From Tissierellia bacterium (lineage in GTDB: Bacteria; Bacillota; Clostridia; Tissierellales; Peptoniphilaceae), in NCBI GenBank assembly GCA_030532305.1, contig JAUNLJ010000018.1:1-36163 (forward strand): 36,163 bases of DNA, given 5' to 3'. A program made the translations under genes and the position numbers. The notes under the pieces are model-generated. The model ran no database searches and was not told the origin of the DNA. It was given only the letters and a program-made list of their open reading frames with translations. Below, one piece after another: positions 1 through 7,651 of the stretch (the stretch's first letter is position 1; each line of letters starts with the position of its first letter).

Positions 1-23
1 GCAAAATAGGCTTTAGGCCAAAG

Positions 24-48
24 AAAAAGCCCCCAGGTGGGACTTTTT
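24..48 (+). terminator. Possible terminator of a gene upstream of the window
   Basis: An A-run and G pair with a C and T-run (24-29 with 43-48), with three further C-G pairs inside and one mismatch. The T-run suits a transcript entering the window on the plus strand. The stem is imperfect, so this is tentative. Confidence 0.45.
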
Positions 49-55
49 CCTAGAC

Positions 56-86
56 AAAAAAAGAGGGGGAGACCCCTCTTTTTTTT
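56..86 (-). terminator. Bidirectional rho-independent terminator
   Basis: An 8-bp stem (AAGAGGGG 61-68 with CCCCTCTT 73-80) and a GAGA loop, flanked by an A-run on one side and a T-run on the other, so it can act on both strands. The stop codon of the minus-strand ABC permease lies inside the T-run, so this ends the ytr-like operon. Confidence 0.85.
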
Positions 87-855
87 ATAGGTAGGTGGAT
101 AGCTTGACGTCGTGGCTGTAGATGGACCTAAGGACCAGGGCCACGGACCCTAGGACAGTGACAAAGAGGGAGCTTCCAGACCAGAGGAGGCTGGCCTTGT
201 CCATGCCAGAAAAGGCCATCTGGCTTCCCTCTAGGCTCATGCCCACAAGGCCCATGTCAAGCAAGAGTTTACCTAAAAGGAAGAGGACCCCCGTCCAAAG
301 AATCCGGATGAGGACATAGACGAGGAAGGGTCCCCCGATCCCCAGGGGCCTAAAGAATTTTTCGCTCCCCACACTGGTGACAAAGAGCCAGAGGGAGATG
401 GAGGCCCCCAAGGAGATGAAGGCGGCCAGGACCCAAAAGAGGATGGCTGAAGGGGAAAGGCTGGCTAGGATTTGATAAATATCCTGGTAGACTAGGCCCA
501 GCTCTGGGGGATTTAGGACCTGGACAAAAAAGAGGAGGCCCTTGGTAAGGAGGATCAGGCAGGTCCATAGGCCCAGGAAGAAAAACCAAATAAACCGGCC
601 CCCTATGATCTCCTTGCCCTTTAGGGGGAGGGCCCCAAAAAAGCTGCTATATTCCCCGTAAAAGCGCTTGTAGTCTCGGATAAGAAAGATAAAAGCGCAG
701 GCTGTAAGGCTTAGGCCCAGGGTCAAGGAGTCAATAATAAGGGAGACCTCCTTGGGTAGAAAAAAGTAGGTCAGGCTAGCCAAAAGAGGCAGGGCCAGCA
801 TGGCTAGAATAATCCACTTGTCTCGCTTGAAATAATACTTTAGTAATTTACCCAT
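85..855 (-). CDS. ABC transporter permease of a YtrA-type cluster
   Basis: A 256-residue integral membrane protein with about six hydrophobic segments (roughly residues 15-33, 38-58, 88-112, 128-158, 172-200 and 225-245) separated by short basic loops, and no soluble domain. It is the last gene of a three-gene minus-strand operon. Its ATG overlaps the end of the ATPase gene by 8 bases, which implies translational coupling and a shared complex. Clusters of a YtrA-type GntR regulator, an ATPase and a permease usually handle cell-envelope stress or export of peptides and antibiotics. The substrate cannot be read from this sequence. I recognise no specific permease family, so membrane topology and context carry the call. 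Confidence 0.8.
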   Translation of the reverse strand: MGKLLKYYFKRDKWIILAMLALPLLASLTYFFLPKEVSLIIDSLTLGLSLTACAFIFLIRDYKRFYGEYSSFFGALPLKGKEIIGGRFIWFFFLGLWTCLILLTKGLLFFVQVLNPPELGLVYQDIYQILASLSPSAILFWVLAAFISLGASISLWLFVTSVGSEKFFRPLGIGGPFLVYVLIRILWTGVLFLLGKLLLDMGLVGMSLEGSQMAFSGMDKASLLWSGSSLFVTVLGSVALVLRSIYSHDVKLSTYL

Positions 856-1543
856 GGTAAACCTCCTTAAAAATAGTCTCTAGGTCCTGGTGGTAGAGGG
901 TCCTTAGGGCATCGGTCTCCTCATCCATAAGGACCTTGCCCTCATTAATCATAATGACCCGGTCAATAAGGGGCTCTATATCCCGGACCATGTGGCTAGA
1001 TAAGACCAGGGTGGCCTGGGGGTCAAACTCGTCTAGGATCCCGTCTATAACCTCTTGTTTAGAGGCTGGATCCACCCCGCCAATGGGCTCATCTAGCAGG
1101 TAGATTTGGGCTTTTCTGGCCAGGGTCAGGGCAATTTGAAGCTTGTCCCTCATCCCCTTACTCATCTCCCGGATCTTCCGGTTTTGCTCCAGATGGAAGC
1201 GGTCCAGCATGTAAAAGGCCTTGGTCTCTTCAAAGTTTTCATAAAACTGCCTATAGAGTCCGATGGCCTGGGCGGCGGTTAGGTCCTTGGGGAGGGGGAG
1301 GTAGTCCGGCTGAAAACTAACCTTCTTTTTGGTCTGGGGACCTGGCGTCTGGCCCAAGACCTGAACCTGGCCCTTATAGTCCATCTCTAGACCGGCCAGA
1401 ATCTTTAAAAGGGTGGTCTTGCCTGCCCCGTTGGGCCCTAGAAGGCCCACAATATGACCCAGGTCCAGGCTAAGGTTCAGCTGGTCTAGGACCTGGTTTT
1501 TCCGGTAGGTCATACTTAAGTCTTTTATCTCAATGGCTTTCAT
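848..1543 (-). CDS. ABC transporter ATP-binding protein (YtrB-like)
   Basis: A 231-residue cytoplasmic ATPase that should power the neighbouring permease. Walker A is GPNGAGKT near residue 37 and Walker B is IYLLDEP near residue 150, followed by the GGVDP segment. A switch histidine follows in SSHMV near residue 184. The ABC signature is MSKGM rather than LSGGQ, a variation I associate with YtrB/BcrA-type exporters. The start overlaps the end of the GntR gene and the end overlaps the start of the permease, so all three form one transcription unit. The family is secure and the substrate unknown. Confidence 0.92.
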   Translation of the reverse strand: MKAIEIKDLSMTYRKNQVLDQLNLSLDLGHIVGLLGPNGAGKTTLLKILAGLEMDYKGQVQVLGQTPGPQTKKKVSFQPDYLPLPKDLTAAQAIGLYRQFYENFEETKAFYMLDRFHLEQNRKIREMSKGMRDKLQIALTLARKAQIYLLDEPIGGVDPASKQEVIDGILDEFDPQATLVLSSHMVRDIEPLIDRVIMINEGKVLMDEETDALRTLYHQDLETIFKEVYHG

Positions 1544-1904
1544 CCTTTTTTCCCTCCCATTCTAGGTCTAAAAGCTTTAAGGCCAGGTCCTTGGACATAT
1601 TTAAGTCCTTGGCCACCTCAATAAGCTGGAGGCAGGCCTGGTAAAACACTTCTCCTGCCAGGTTTTTTATAATCTCTTTATCTTCAGTTACAAACTTGCC
1701 ACGGGTTCTGTCTGTCACAATTAAGGCCTCCCTTTCTAGGTCTTGTAAGGCACGCTGGACGGTATTGGGGTTCACACCAAAGGTCTTGGCCAGGGTCCTG
1801 ACCGAGTCTAGTTTGTCGCCAGGCTTTAAAAGGCCTGAAACAATTTGCCCTTTTATTTCTTCATAAAGTTGAACGTAAATAGGTCTATTTCCATCGAAAT
1901 CCAT
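1530..1904 (-). CDS. GntR-family transcriptional regulator, YtrA subfamily
   Basis: A 124-residue regulator. The N-terminal winged helix-turn-helix (about residues 8-75) has the GntR pattern PIYVQLYEEIKGQI, then LKPGDKL, SVRTLA and VNPNTVQRAL. Only a short helical tail of about 45 residues follows, which defines the YtrA subfamily as opposed to the larger FadR or HutC types. It is the first gene of the minus-strand ABC operon, and YtrA proteins normally repress their own operon until envelope stress relieves them. The promoter just upstream (1944-1972) overlaps a perfect odd-centred palindrome, a good candidate for its own operator. The effector is unknown. Confidence 0.92.
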   Translation of the reverse strand: MDFDGNRPIYVQLYEEIKGQIVSGLLKPGDKLDSVRTLAKTFGVNPNTVQRALQDLEREALIVTDRTRGKFVTEDKEIIKNLAGEVFYQACLQLIEVAKDLNMSKDLALKLLDLEWEGKKDESH

Positions 1905-1930
1905 GGGGCCCTCCTTCCTGTATCACTCTC

Positions 1931-1967
1931 TTAATACAATAGTATTGTACTAGTCCCTTAATACAAT
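1931..1967. promoter_or_regulatory. Candidate operator of the YtrA-type regulator
   Basis: A perfect 15-base odd-centred palindrome, TACAATA-G-TATTGTA (1935-1949), covers the -10 box of the minus-strand promoter. The 10-base word TTAATACAAT occurs at 1931-1940 and again at 1958-1967, the second copy abutting the -35. Dyad symmetry over a GntR-led operon suggests autorepression. That is inference. Confidence 0.6.
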
Positions 1968-1972
1968 GTCAA
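1944..1972 (-). promoter_or_regulatory. Sigma-A promoter of the ytr-like operon
   Basis: On the minus strand, -35 TTGACA (1967-1972) is a perfect match, followed by 17 bases and then -10 TACAAT (1944-1949). It lies about 40 bases upstream of the GntR start codon. Confidence 0.85.
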
Positions 1973-2088
1973 GATTTTTTGCCTATTTTTAAGTTAAAGT
2001 GGACCTTTTTAGGATAAATTGTAATGTAAATGACACGGACTTGTAACTTAGAATTTACAATAATATGCTATGAAGGCCAACGTTTTCA

Positions 2089-2097
2089 TGATATAAT
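2089..2097 (+). promoter_or_regulatory. Extended -10 promoter of the CAP-domain gene
   Basis: TGATATAAT fits the TGnTATAAT extended -10. No good -35 is visible, as is usual for this type. Two copies of ACATCAATAAAT (2102-2113 and 2121-2132) lie just downstream in the leader. Confidence 0.7.
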
Positions 2098-2160
2098 AGA
2101 CACATCAATAAATAATATATACATCAATAAATCAAAGACATGAAGAAGGGAGGCGTTCTT

Positions 2161-3285
2161 GTGAAAAGGTATCTTATACTATTAATGTGTATTTTCATCA
2201 TTATACCGAATTATTCTGTAGAGGCGAAGGGTGCTCAAGCTAAAAAAAGTGACCAGGCTATCCTAGTCGATGGAGATCCTATTTCCATGGGCGCCTATAA
2301 TGTGGAGGGGAATAATTATGTTCGCCTTCGTGACCTAGCTGCTGTTTTAAAGGGAACTGGAGCCCAATTTAATGTGGCCTATAATCCGGAAAAGAGGCAG
2401 GTTAGCCTAAATAGCCAGGAAAATTATAGGATGATGGCAACAGACCTAAGTCCCCTGCCCCAAGACTGGGCCCAGGCAGACCTGGCCAAGCGAGTTTTTC
2501 TTGTAGATGGCCTTGCTAGACCCCTTAAGACCGCCCTGATCCAGGGGAATAATTATATCCAATTAAGGGACCTAAGCCAGTATATTAGCTTTCAGGTAGA
2601 CTATGACCAGGCCACCCGGAGTGTCTGGATCCATACAGGTCTTGAAGAAAGCGACCAGACCATGGCGGATGAGGTCTTTTATACCACCAGCTACCAGCTA
2701 AGTGGACCTGGGGTCTTTTATGAGGAAGACCAAGAGCCAGCAGTTAATCCTCTTTTTAACCAGGCCCGTTACCAGGCTCTTTTGGCCCAGGGCTTAAGCC
2801 AGGAAGAGGCCGAGCTGGCTGAATGGATCAACTACTATCGCCGGCAATTGGGCCAGCCAGAATTTTACATTTCTAAGTCCCTAACCCAGGTGGCTAGAAC
2901 CCATGTGGCAGACTCTATCCAAAACCAGCCTGAATACCAGGTGGATAGGCGGGGCATCCAGGGCAACCTTCATTCCTGGTCTGACCAGGGATCTTGGCAG
3001 CCTGTGACCTATACAGAAGACCACCAGTATGCAGACCTGATGTGGTCTAAGCCCAGGGAACTAACCAGCTACCGGGGCCATGGTTTTGAAATTTCTGCCA
3101 AGGGATTTACCAGCCCCTTAGAATTTTTAGAAGGCTGGAAGGGGTCTCCTGGCCATAATGCAGTTATTGTAGGTAGTGGCGATTGGTCCGACCTTAGGGT
3201 CATGGGGGTCGGCATTGAGGGGGCTTATGCCCACGTTTGGTTTGGAGAAGACCCAGACCCCATGGGCTACTACGGCCAGTTTTAA
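2161..3285 (+). CDS. Secreted protein: copper-amine-oxidase-N-like domain plus CAP/SCP domain
   Basis: An exported protein of 374 residues. I choose GTG at 2161 because GGGAGG ends 7 bases before it. An in-frame ATG at 2140 lies upstream of that ribosome site. The N-terminus has two lysine/arginine residues, a hydrophobic core and a likely cleavage after VEA. Next come two halves of a copper-amine-oxidase-N-like repeat (about residues 30-160), each with VDG followed by GNNYVRLRDL or GNNYIQLRDL. The C-terminal part (about residues 215-370) is a CAP domain, with an HSW segment, a glutamate in HGFEIS, SPGHNAV and a histidine in AHVWFG. Such proteins are common on clostridial surfaces. The role is unknown. 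A terminator follows at 3320. Confidence 0.85.
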   Translation: MKRYLILLMCIFIIIPNYSVEAKGAQAKKSDQAILVDGDPISMGAYNVEGNNYVRLRDLAAVLKGTGAQFNVAYNPEKRQVSLNSQENYRMMATDLSPLPQDWAQADLAKRVFLVDGLARPLKTALIQGNNYIQLRDLSQYISFQVDYDQATRSVWIHTGLEESDQTMADEVFYTTSYQLSGPGVFYEEDQEPAVNPLFNQARYQALLAQGLSQEEAELAEWINYYRRQLGQPEFYISKSLTQVARTHVADSIQNQPEYQVDRRGIQGNLHSWSDQGSWQPVTYTEDHQYADLMWSKPRELTSYRGHGFEISAKGFTSPLEFLEGWKGSPGHNAVIVGSGDWSDLRVMGVGIEGAYAHVWFGEDPDPMGYYGQF

Positions 3286-3319
3286 AAAACTAGACTTATA
3301 GAGGACTTCCTTTTAAAAG

Positions 3320-3345
3320 AGGGACCTGGAGGGTCCCTTTTTTTT
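3320..3345 (+). terminator. Rho-independent terminator after the CAP-domain gene
   Basis: A 7-bp stem (AGGGACC 3320-3326 with GGTCCCT 3332-3338) and eight T residues. Confidence 0.88.
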
Positions 3346-3405
3346 GTGGCCAAGGAAGATTAAACGGTATTATAAAAAATAAAACTATACTAACAAAGGT
3401 TCCCG

Positions 3406-3414
3406 TGGTATAAT
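3406..3414 (+). promoter_or_regulatory. Extended -10 promoter of the pxp operon
   Basis: TGGTATAAT fits the extended -10 consensus. The -35 region is poor. The leader of about 80 bases holds a small perfect hairpin, AGGCCC-AA-GGGCCT, at about 3457-3470 just before the ribosome site. Confidence 0.7.
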
Positions 3415-3499
3415 GGCCTTAGCACTTAGAAAAACACTTATAAAAAGACCTATGCCAGGCCCAAGGGCCTAAAAATAAGGAAGAAGGGTGGGAAAGGAC

Positions 3500-4270
3500 A
3501 TGACACAATATGTAGATCTTAATTCAGACTTAGGGGAGGGTTTTGGGGCCTATAAGATGGGCATGGATGAAGACATCCTTAAGCTGGTGACCTCTGCCAA
3601 TGTGGCTTGTGGTTGGCACGCTGGGGACCCGGGCCTTATGAACCAGACCGTGGGCCTTGTAAAAAAAGAGGGGGTGGCCCTGGGGGCCCATCCCTCCTAT
3701 CCCGACCTCTTGGGTTTTGGCCGGCGGAAGATGGACCTGTCCTACCAGGAGATGAAGGACTATGTGGCCTACCAGGTGGGGGCCTTAGATGCCTTTGCCC
3801 GGGCCCATGACCTGGCCCTTCAGCATATCAAGCTCCATGGGGCCTTTTATAACCAGGCCATGGCTGACCCGGACCTGGCCAAGGTTCTTATGGAGGCCTG
3901 CCTAAAGATTTGGCCGGACATTTATTTTTTAGCCCTTAGTGGGAGTCCCTTTGCCCGGGCTGGCCAGGCCATGGGGGTCAAGGTGGCCCAGGAGGTCTTT
4001 GCGGACCGGGCCTATAGGGAAGATGGGCGCCTGGTGAGCCGGAAGGAACCAGGGGCCCTGATTGAAGATGAAGACCTGGCCATTTCCCGGACCCTTAGGA
4101 TGGTTAAGGAGGGAAGGGTTAAGGCCATCACTGGCCAGGATATAGACATAGTGGCCGATTCCATTTGTGTCCATGGGGACAACCCCCAGGCCCTAAATTT
4201 TGTAAGAAAAATAGCCCAGGCTTTAGAAGAAGAAGGCGTGGTCCTAAGGGCCTTTGGCCAGACTAAGTAA
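3500..4270 (+). CDS. pxpA: 5-oxoprolinase subunit A (LamB/YcsF family)
   Basis: A 256-residue cytoplasmic enzyme subunit that, with PxpB and PxpC, opens 5-oxoproline to glutamate at the cost of ATP. The LamB/YcsF hallmarks are present: VDLNSDLGEGFG at the N-terminus, then SANVACGWHAGDP, GAHPSYPDLLGFGRR, HIKLHGAFYN and FADRAYREDGRLVSR. The length is normal. The start is chosen as ATG 3500 because the family begins a few residues before DLN. A GTG at 3488 would add four residues and has an AAGGA at a plausible distance, so the choice is not certain. It is the first gene of a six-gene operon, 12 bases ahead of the transporter gene. Confidence 0.95.
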   Translation: MTQYVDLNSDLGEGFGAYKMGMDEDILKLVTSANVACGWHAGDPGLMNQTVGLVKKEGVALGAHPSYPDLLGFGRRKMDLSYQEMKDYVAYQVGALDAFARAHDLALQHIKLHGAFYNQAMADPDLAKVLMEACLKIWPDIYFLALSGSPFARAGQAMGVKVAQEVFADRAYREDGRLVSRKEPGALIEDEDLAISRTLRMVKEGRVKAITGQDIDIVADSICVHGDNPQALNFVRKIAQALEEEGVVLRAFGQTK

Positions 4271-4282
4271 AGGAGGATTTCT

Positions 4283-5485
4283 ATGACTAATAAACCAGCA
4301 ACTAATTCAGGCATTGACCGGACCCAACTGGTGGGGGCGGCTTTTTTGATGGCCACCTCAGCCATTGGGCCGGGTTTCTTAACTCAAACAGCCACCTTTA
4401 CAGAACAACTAGGGGCCACTTTTGGCTTTGTTATTTTAGTATCTGTGATCCTGGCCCTGGTGGCCCAGCTTAATATTTGGCGGATTATTTCTGTAACAGG
4501 CCTCCATGGCCAAGAGGTGGCCAACCAGGTTCTTCCAGGCCTAGGGGTCTTTATTTCCTTCCTAGTGGCCTTTGGGGGCATGGTCTTTAATATTGGGAAT
4601 GTGGGGGGCTCTGCCCTGGGCTTAAATGTTATTTTTGGCCTAGATACGTCCCTGGGGGTGGTTATTTCAGCGGCCCTGGCTATCTTTATCTTTGCCAATA
4701 AGAGTGCAGCCGATATTATGGACCGGCTCACCACCATCCTAGGGGCCATTATGATCCTGCTTATAGCCTATGTCATGTTTGCCACCCAACCTCCTGTGGG
4801 CCAGGCCCTTAAGCGGACCCTGGCTCCAGACGTCTTTCCCCACCAGGCCATCTTGACCCTAGTGGGGGGGACTGTAGGGGGTTATATTACCTTTTCAGGG
4901 GCCCACCGGCTTTTGGCCACAGGCAAGGCCGGGGAGGACCACCTGCCCCAATATATGGGGTCTGCTAAATTAGGGATGGCCGCCTCAAGTCTTGTGAGGG
5001 TCCTTCTCTTTTTAGCCATCCTAGGAGTTGTAAGCAAGGGCCAGAGCCTGGACCCCTCTAACCCAGCTGCCGATGCCTTTCTATTAGGGGCCGGCCCCCT
5101 GGGCTATAAGTTTTTTGGGGTGGTTCTTTTTGCCGCAGGGGTCTCCTCTGTTATTGGCTGTGCCTATACCTCTGTGTCTTTTCTAACAGATATTAAGTGG
5201 GTTCGTGACCATAGGAACAAGGCCATTATTGCCTTTATCCTTCTGGCTGCCCTAGTGATGATTATTGTGGGCCAACCTGCCACCCTCCTTGTTTTGGCAG
5301 GGTCTGTCAACGGCCTCATCCTGCCCTTTACCCTGGGAGCCATGCTCATTGCCTCCAGGAAAAAGGACATTGTGGGGGACTACAAGCATCCCCAGGTCCT
5401 CTTTATCCTAGGGGTTCTTGTGGTTGTAGCTACAGCTGTAGTAGGGGTCCGGTCCCTAAGTGGCCTAGCTGCCCTCTTTCAATAG
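4283..5485 (+). CDS. NRAMP-related transporter of the oxoprolinase cluster (YcsG-like)
   Basis: A 400-residue membrane protein with about eleven hydrophobic segments and the NRAMP fold pattern. It lacks the residues that bind metal in true NRAMP proteins. The first helix reads SAIGPGFLTQ (GPGF at residues 29-32) where metal transporters have DPGN. The sixth-helix region reads GGYITFSGAHR, without the usual MPH motif. YcsG, encoded beside ycsF in Bacillus subtilis, is the closest analogue I know by context. The position between pxpA and pxpB suggests import of 5-oxoproline or a related organic acid instead of a metal. This is inference from gene order and missing residues. The ribosome site AAAGGAGG precedes the ATG. 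Confidence 0.85.
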   Translation: MTNKPATNSGIDRTQLVGAAFLMATSAIGPGFLTQTATFTEQLGATFGFVILVSVILALVAQLNIWRIISVTGLHGQEVANQVLPGLGVFISFLVAFGGMVFNIGNVGGSALGLNVIFGLDTSLGVVISAALAIFIFANKSAADIMDRLTTILGAIMILLIAYVMFATQPPVGQALKRTLAPDVFPHQAILTLVGGTVGGYITFSGAHRLLATGKAGEDHLPQYMGSAKLGMAASSLVRVLLFLAILGVVSKGQSLDPSNPAADAFLLGAGPLGYKFFGVVLFAAGVSSVIGCAYTSVSFLTDIKWVRDHRNKAIIAFILLAALVMIIVGQPATLLVLAGSVNGLILPFTLGAMLIASRKKDIVGDYKHPQVLFILGVLVVVATAVVGVRSLSGLAALFQ

Positions 5486-5497
5486 GGGGTGCTTGCC

Positions 5498-6235
5498 ATG
5501 ACCATAAACTACAAGCCCGTGGGCGACCAGGGGCTTTTGATGGAATTTGACAATAAGATTTCCCCGGCCATTAGCCGGACCATCCGCCATATTATGAACC
5601 AGCTGGAAGAGGACCAGGCCTATAGGTCCTGGGGGATTCGGGAACTGATCCCCACCTACCGGTCCATTTTGATCCTCTTTGACCCCATGGTCACAGACCT
5701 GGAGGCCCTAAGAAGCCAGCTGGAGGGCCTTAGCCTCAGCCTAGAAGGGGGGGCTTCGGAGAAAAAGCGGGTTATTGTCATCCCCACCTGCTATGGGGGT
5801 GACATGGGGCCCGATTTGGCCCATGTGGCCCAGGTGGCTGGCCTTAGCCAGGAGGAGGTCATCCGCCGCCACCAGGCTCCCGACTATTTGGTCTATATGC
5901 TGGGCTTTACCCCGGGCTTTACCTACCTGGGTGGCCTGGACCCCCAGATTGCCACTCCCCGGCTAGAAAAGGCCCGGCTAAGGATTCCTGCAGGGTCTGT
6001 GGGGATTGCCGAGGCCCAAACGGGGATCTACCCCATAGACAGTCCTGGGGGCTGGCAGCTCATTGGCCGGACCCCCCTCCAGCTCATGGTGCCAGAGGAG
6101 GACCCCCCGGTCCTGATTCGGGCAGGGGACTATATTCGTTTTGAAGCCATAGACCAGGAGACCTACCAGGCCATAGACCAGGCCATCAGGGCAGGAAGCT
6201 ACCAGGTGAAGATCTTAGAAGAAGTGGAGGGATAG
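5498..6235 (+). CDS. pxpB: 5-oxoprolinase subunit B (KipI/AHS1 carboxyltransferase-like domain)
   Basis: A 245-residue subunit of the PxpABC enzyme. The AHS1/CT_C_D signature is clear: GDQGLLMEF near the start, then YLVYMLGFTPGFTYLGGLD, RIPAGSVGIAEAQTGIYPIDSPGGWQLIGRTP. The same fold forms half of the carboxyltransferase domain of urea carboxylase. ATG at 5498 is preferred because AGGGGG lies about 8 bases before it. A GTG at 5489 would overlap that site. The gene follows the transporter closely and is separated from pxpC by 3 bases. KipI of B. subtilis, which inhibits a sporulation kinase, belongs to the same family, but gene context here favours oxoprolinase. Confidence 0.94.
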   Translation: MTINYKPVGDQGLLMEFDNKISPAISRTIRHIMNQLEEDQAYRSWGIRELIPTYRSILILFDPMVTDLEALRSQLEGLSLSLEGGASEKKRVIVIPTCYGGDMGPDLAHVAQVAGLSQEEVIRRHQAPDYLVYMLGFTPGFTYLGGLDPQIATPRLEKARLRIPAGSVGIAEAQTGIYPIDSPGGWQLIGRTPLQLMVPEEDPPVLIRAGDYIRFEAIDQETYQAIDQAIRAGSYQVKILEEVEG

Positions 6236-6238
6236 GAC

Positions 6239-7651
6239 ATGGAGGGAAAATTACACGTTATCAAACCGGGCCTCTTATCCACCATCCAAGACCAGGGCCG
6301 GTGGGGCTACCAGCAGTATGGGGTGGCCGTAGCCGGGGCCATGGACCCGGTGGCCATGGAGCTGGCCAACCGGCTGGTGGGCAATGAGCCTGGGGCCCCC
6401 CTTATAGAGATGACCCTTTTAGGGGGGACCTTCCGCCTAGATGGCGAGGGGGTGGCGGCCTTTACAGGGGCCCACATGGGGGCCAAGCTAGATGGCCAGG
6501 CCCTCCCCCCCTACCAGGCCTTTGTCTGGAAGAGGGGCCAGGTCCTAGAATTTTCTGGGGCCCAAAAGGGGGTCAGGACCTACCTGGCCCTGGGAGGCCA
6601 ATGGAAGCTAGACCCGGTCCTGGGGTCCTATTCTACCTATCTAAGGGGGAAGATGGGGGGCCTAAGGGGCCAGGCCCTGGAAGCAGGGGACCAAATTCCC
6701 CTGGACCTTAAAGAAGGGGAAGGTCCCCTTTATGGCCTGGACCCCCAGGTCCTGGAGGAGGACCTGGACCCGGGTCTCATTAGAGTGGTTATGGGCCCCC
6801 AAGAGGAGGCCTTTACCGAAGAGGGGAAGAAGACCTTCCTATCTGCCACTTATGAAGTAAGTAAGGATATAGACCGGATGGGCTACCGGCTGGCAGGCCC
6901 AGCCATAGAAACCAAGGCCGGGTCAGATATTATTTCTGATGGAATTGTCTTTGGCAGTATCCAGGTCAGTGGGGACGGCCAGCCCACCCTTATGATGGCC
7001 GACCACCAAACCACAGGAGGCTATGCCAAGATTGCCACCATTATCCGGCCAGACCTGTCCAAGCTGGCCCAGATGAACCAGGGTCATCGGGTTCACTTTA
7101 AGGCGATCTCCCCCCAGGAGGCCCTGGAGATTTATAGGGCCTGGCGGAGGGACCTGGACCAGATTGAGGATAAATTTATAGAGACAGAAAGGCAGGCAGC
7201 GATGACTTGGTTGGATATAGGGTCTATAGAAAAGCTCTTAGACCACTTTGAGGCCTCAAATATTGAGAGCCTGTCCCTGGATATGGGGGACTTTCATATA
7301 GAACTAGACCGGCAGACTAGCCAGGGTCCAGGGTCCAGGGCAAAAAGGCCCCAGGAAAGGCCCCAGGCCTTGGCCAAAGAGGAGGAAGGGGCAGAAGACC
7401 CAGGGACCTACCCTGTTTTGGCCCCCATTACGGGAACCTGCTACCGGTCCCCAGATCCAGAAGAGCCCCCCTTTGTGGAGGTGGGCCAAGAGGTTAAGGA
7501 GGGGGACACCCTGATGATTATAGAGGTCATGAAGATGATGAACGAGGTGAAGGCCCCCCGGTCTGGCCGAGTGAAGGAGATTTTAGTGGAAAATGAGGAG
7601 GCCGTCCAAGCAGAGGCCGTCCTCCTAGTCCTGGAGGTGGATGATGAGTAA
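6239..7651 (+). CDS. pxpC: 5-oxoprolinase subunit C fused to a biotin carboxyl carrier domain
   Basis: A 470-residue protein in two parts. Residues 1 to about 305 are a KipA/AHS2 (CT_A_B) domain, with the opening GLLSTIQDQGRWGYQQYGV, GAMDPVAMELANRLVGN, and later YRLAGPAI and SDGIVFGSIQVSGDGQP. Plain PxpC proteins stop near there. Here about 150 residues follow: a short AccB-like N-terminal helix region (about 325-352), a Pro/Glu/Lys linker, and a complete biotinyl domain (about 392-468) with EVMKMMNE and biotin-acceptor Lys432. The fusion joins a carboxyltransferase-like module to a biotin carrier. It overlaps the next gene by about 8 bases, so translation is coupled. The oxoprolinase role is inferred from the pxpA and pxpB neighbours. 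Confidence 0.92.
   Translation: MEGKLHVIKPGLLSTIQDQGRWGYQQYGVAVAGAMDPVAMELANRLVGNEPGAPLIEMTLLGGTFRLDGEGVAAFTGAHMGAKLDGQALPPYQAFVWKRGQVLEFSGAQKGVRTYLALGGQWKLDPVLGSYSTYLRGKMGGLRGQALEAGDQIPLDLKEGEGPLYGLDPQVLEEDLDPGLIRVVMGPQEEAFTEEGKKTFLSATYEVSKDIDRMGYRLAGPAIETKAGSDIISDGIVFGSIQVSGDGQPTLMMADHQTTGGYAKIATIIRPDLSKLAQMNQGHRVHFKAISPQEALEIYRAWRRDLDQIEDKFIETERQAAMTWLDIGSIEKLLDHFEASNIESLSLDMGDFHIELDRQTSQGPGSRAKRPQERPQALAKEEEGAEDPGTYPVLAPITGTCYRSPDPEEPPFVEVGQEVKEGDTLMIIEVMKMMNEVKAPRSGRVKEILVENEEAVQAEAVLLVLEVDDE

Noticed and set aside
4012-4365. A minus-strand open frame across the pxpA/transporter junction
   Set aside because: It is antisense to two solid genes, without promoter or ribosome site.
4283-5485. 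Manganese/iron transporter MntH
   Set aside because: The DPGN and MPH metal-binding motifs are absent, and the operon context is 5-oxoproline use.
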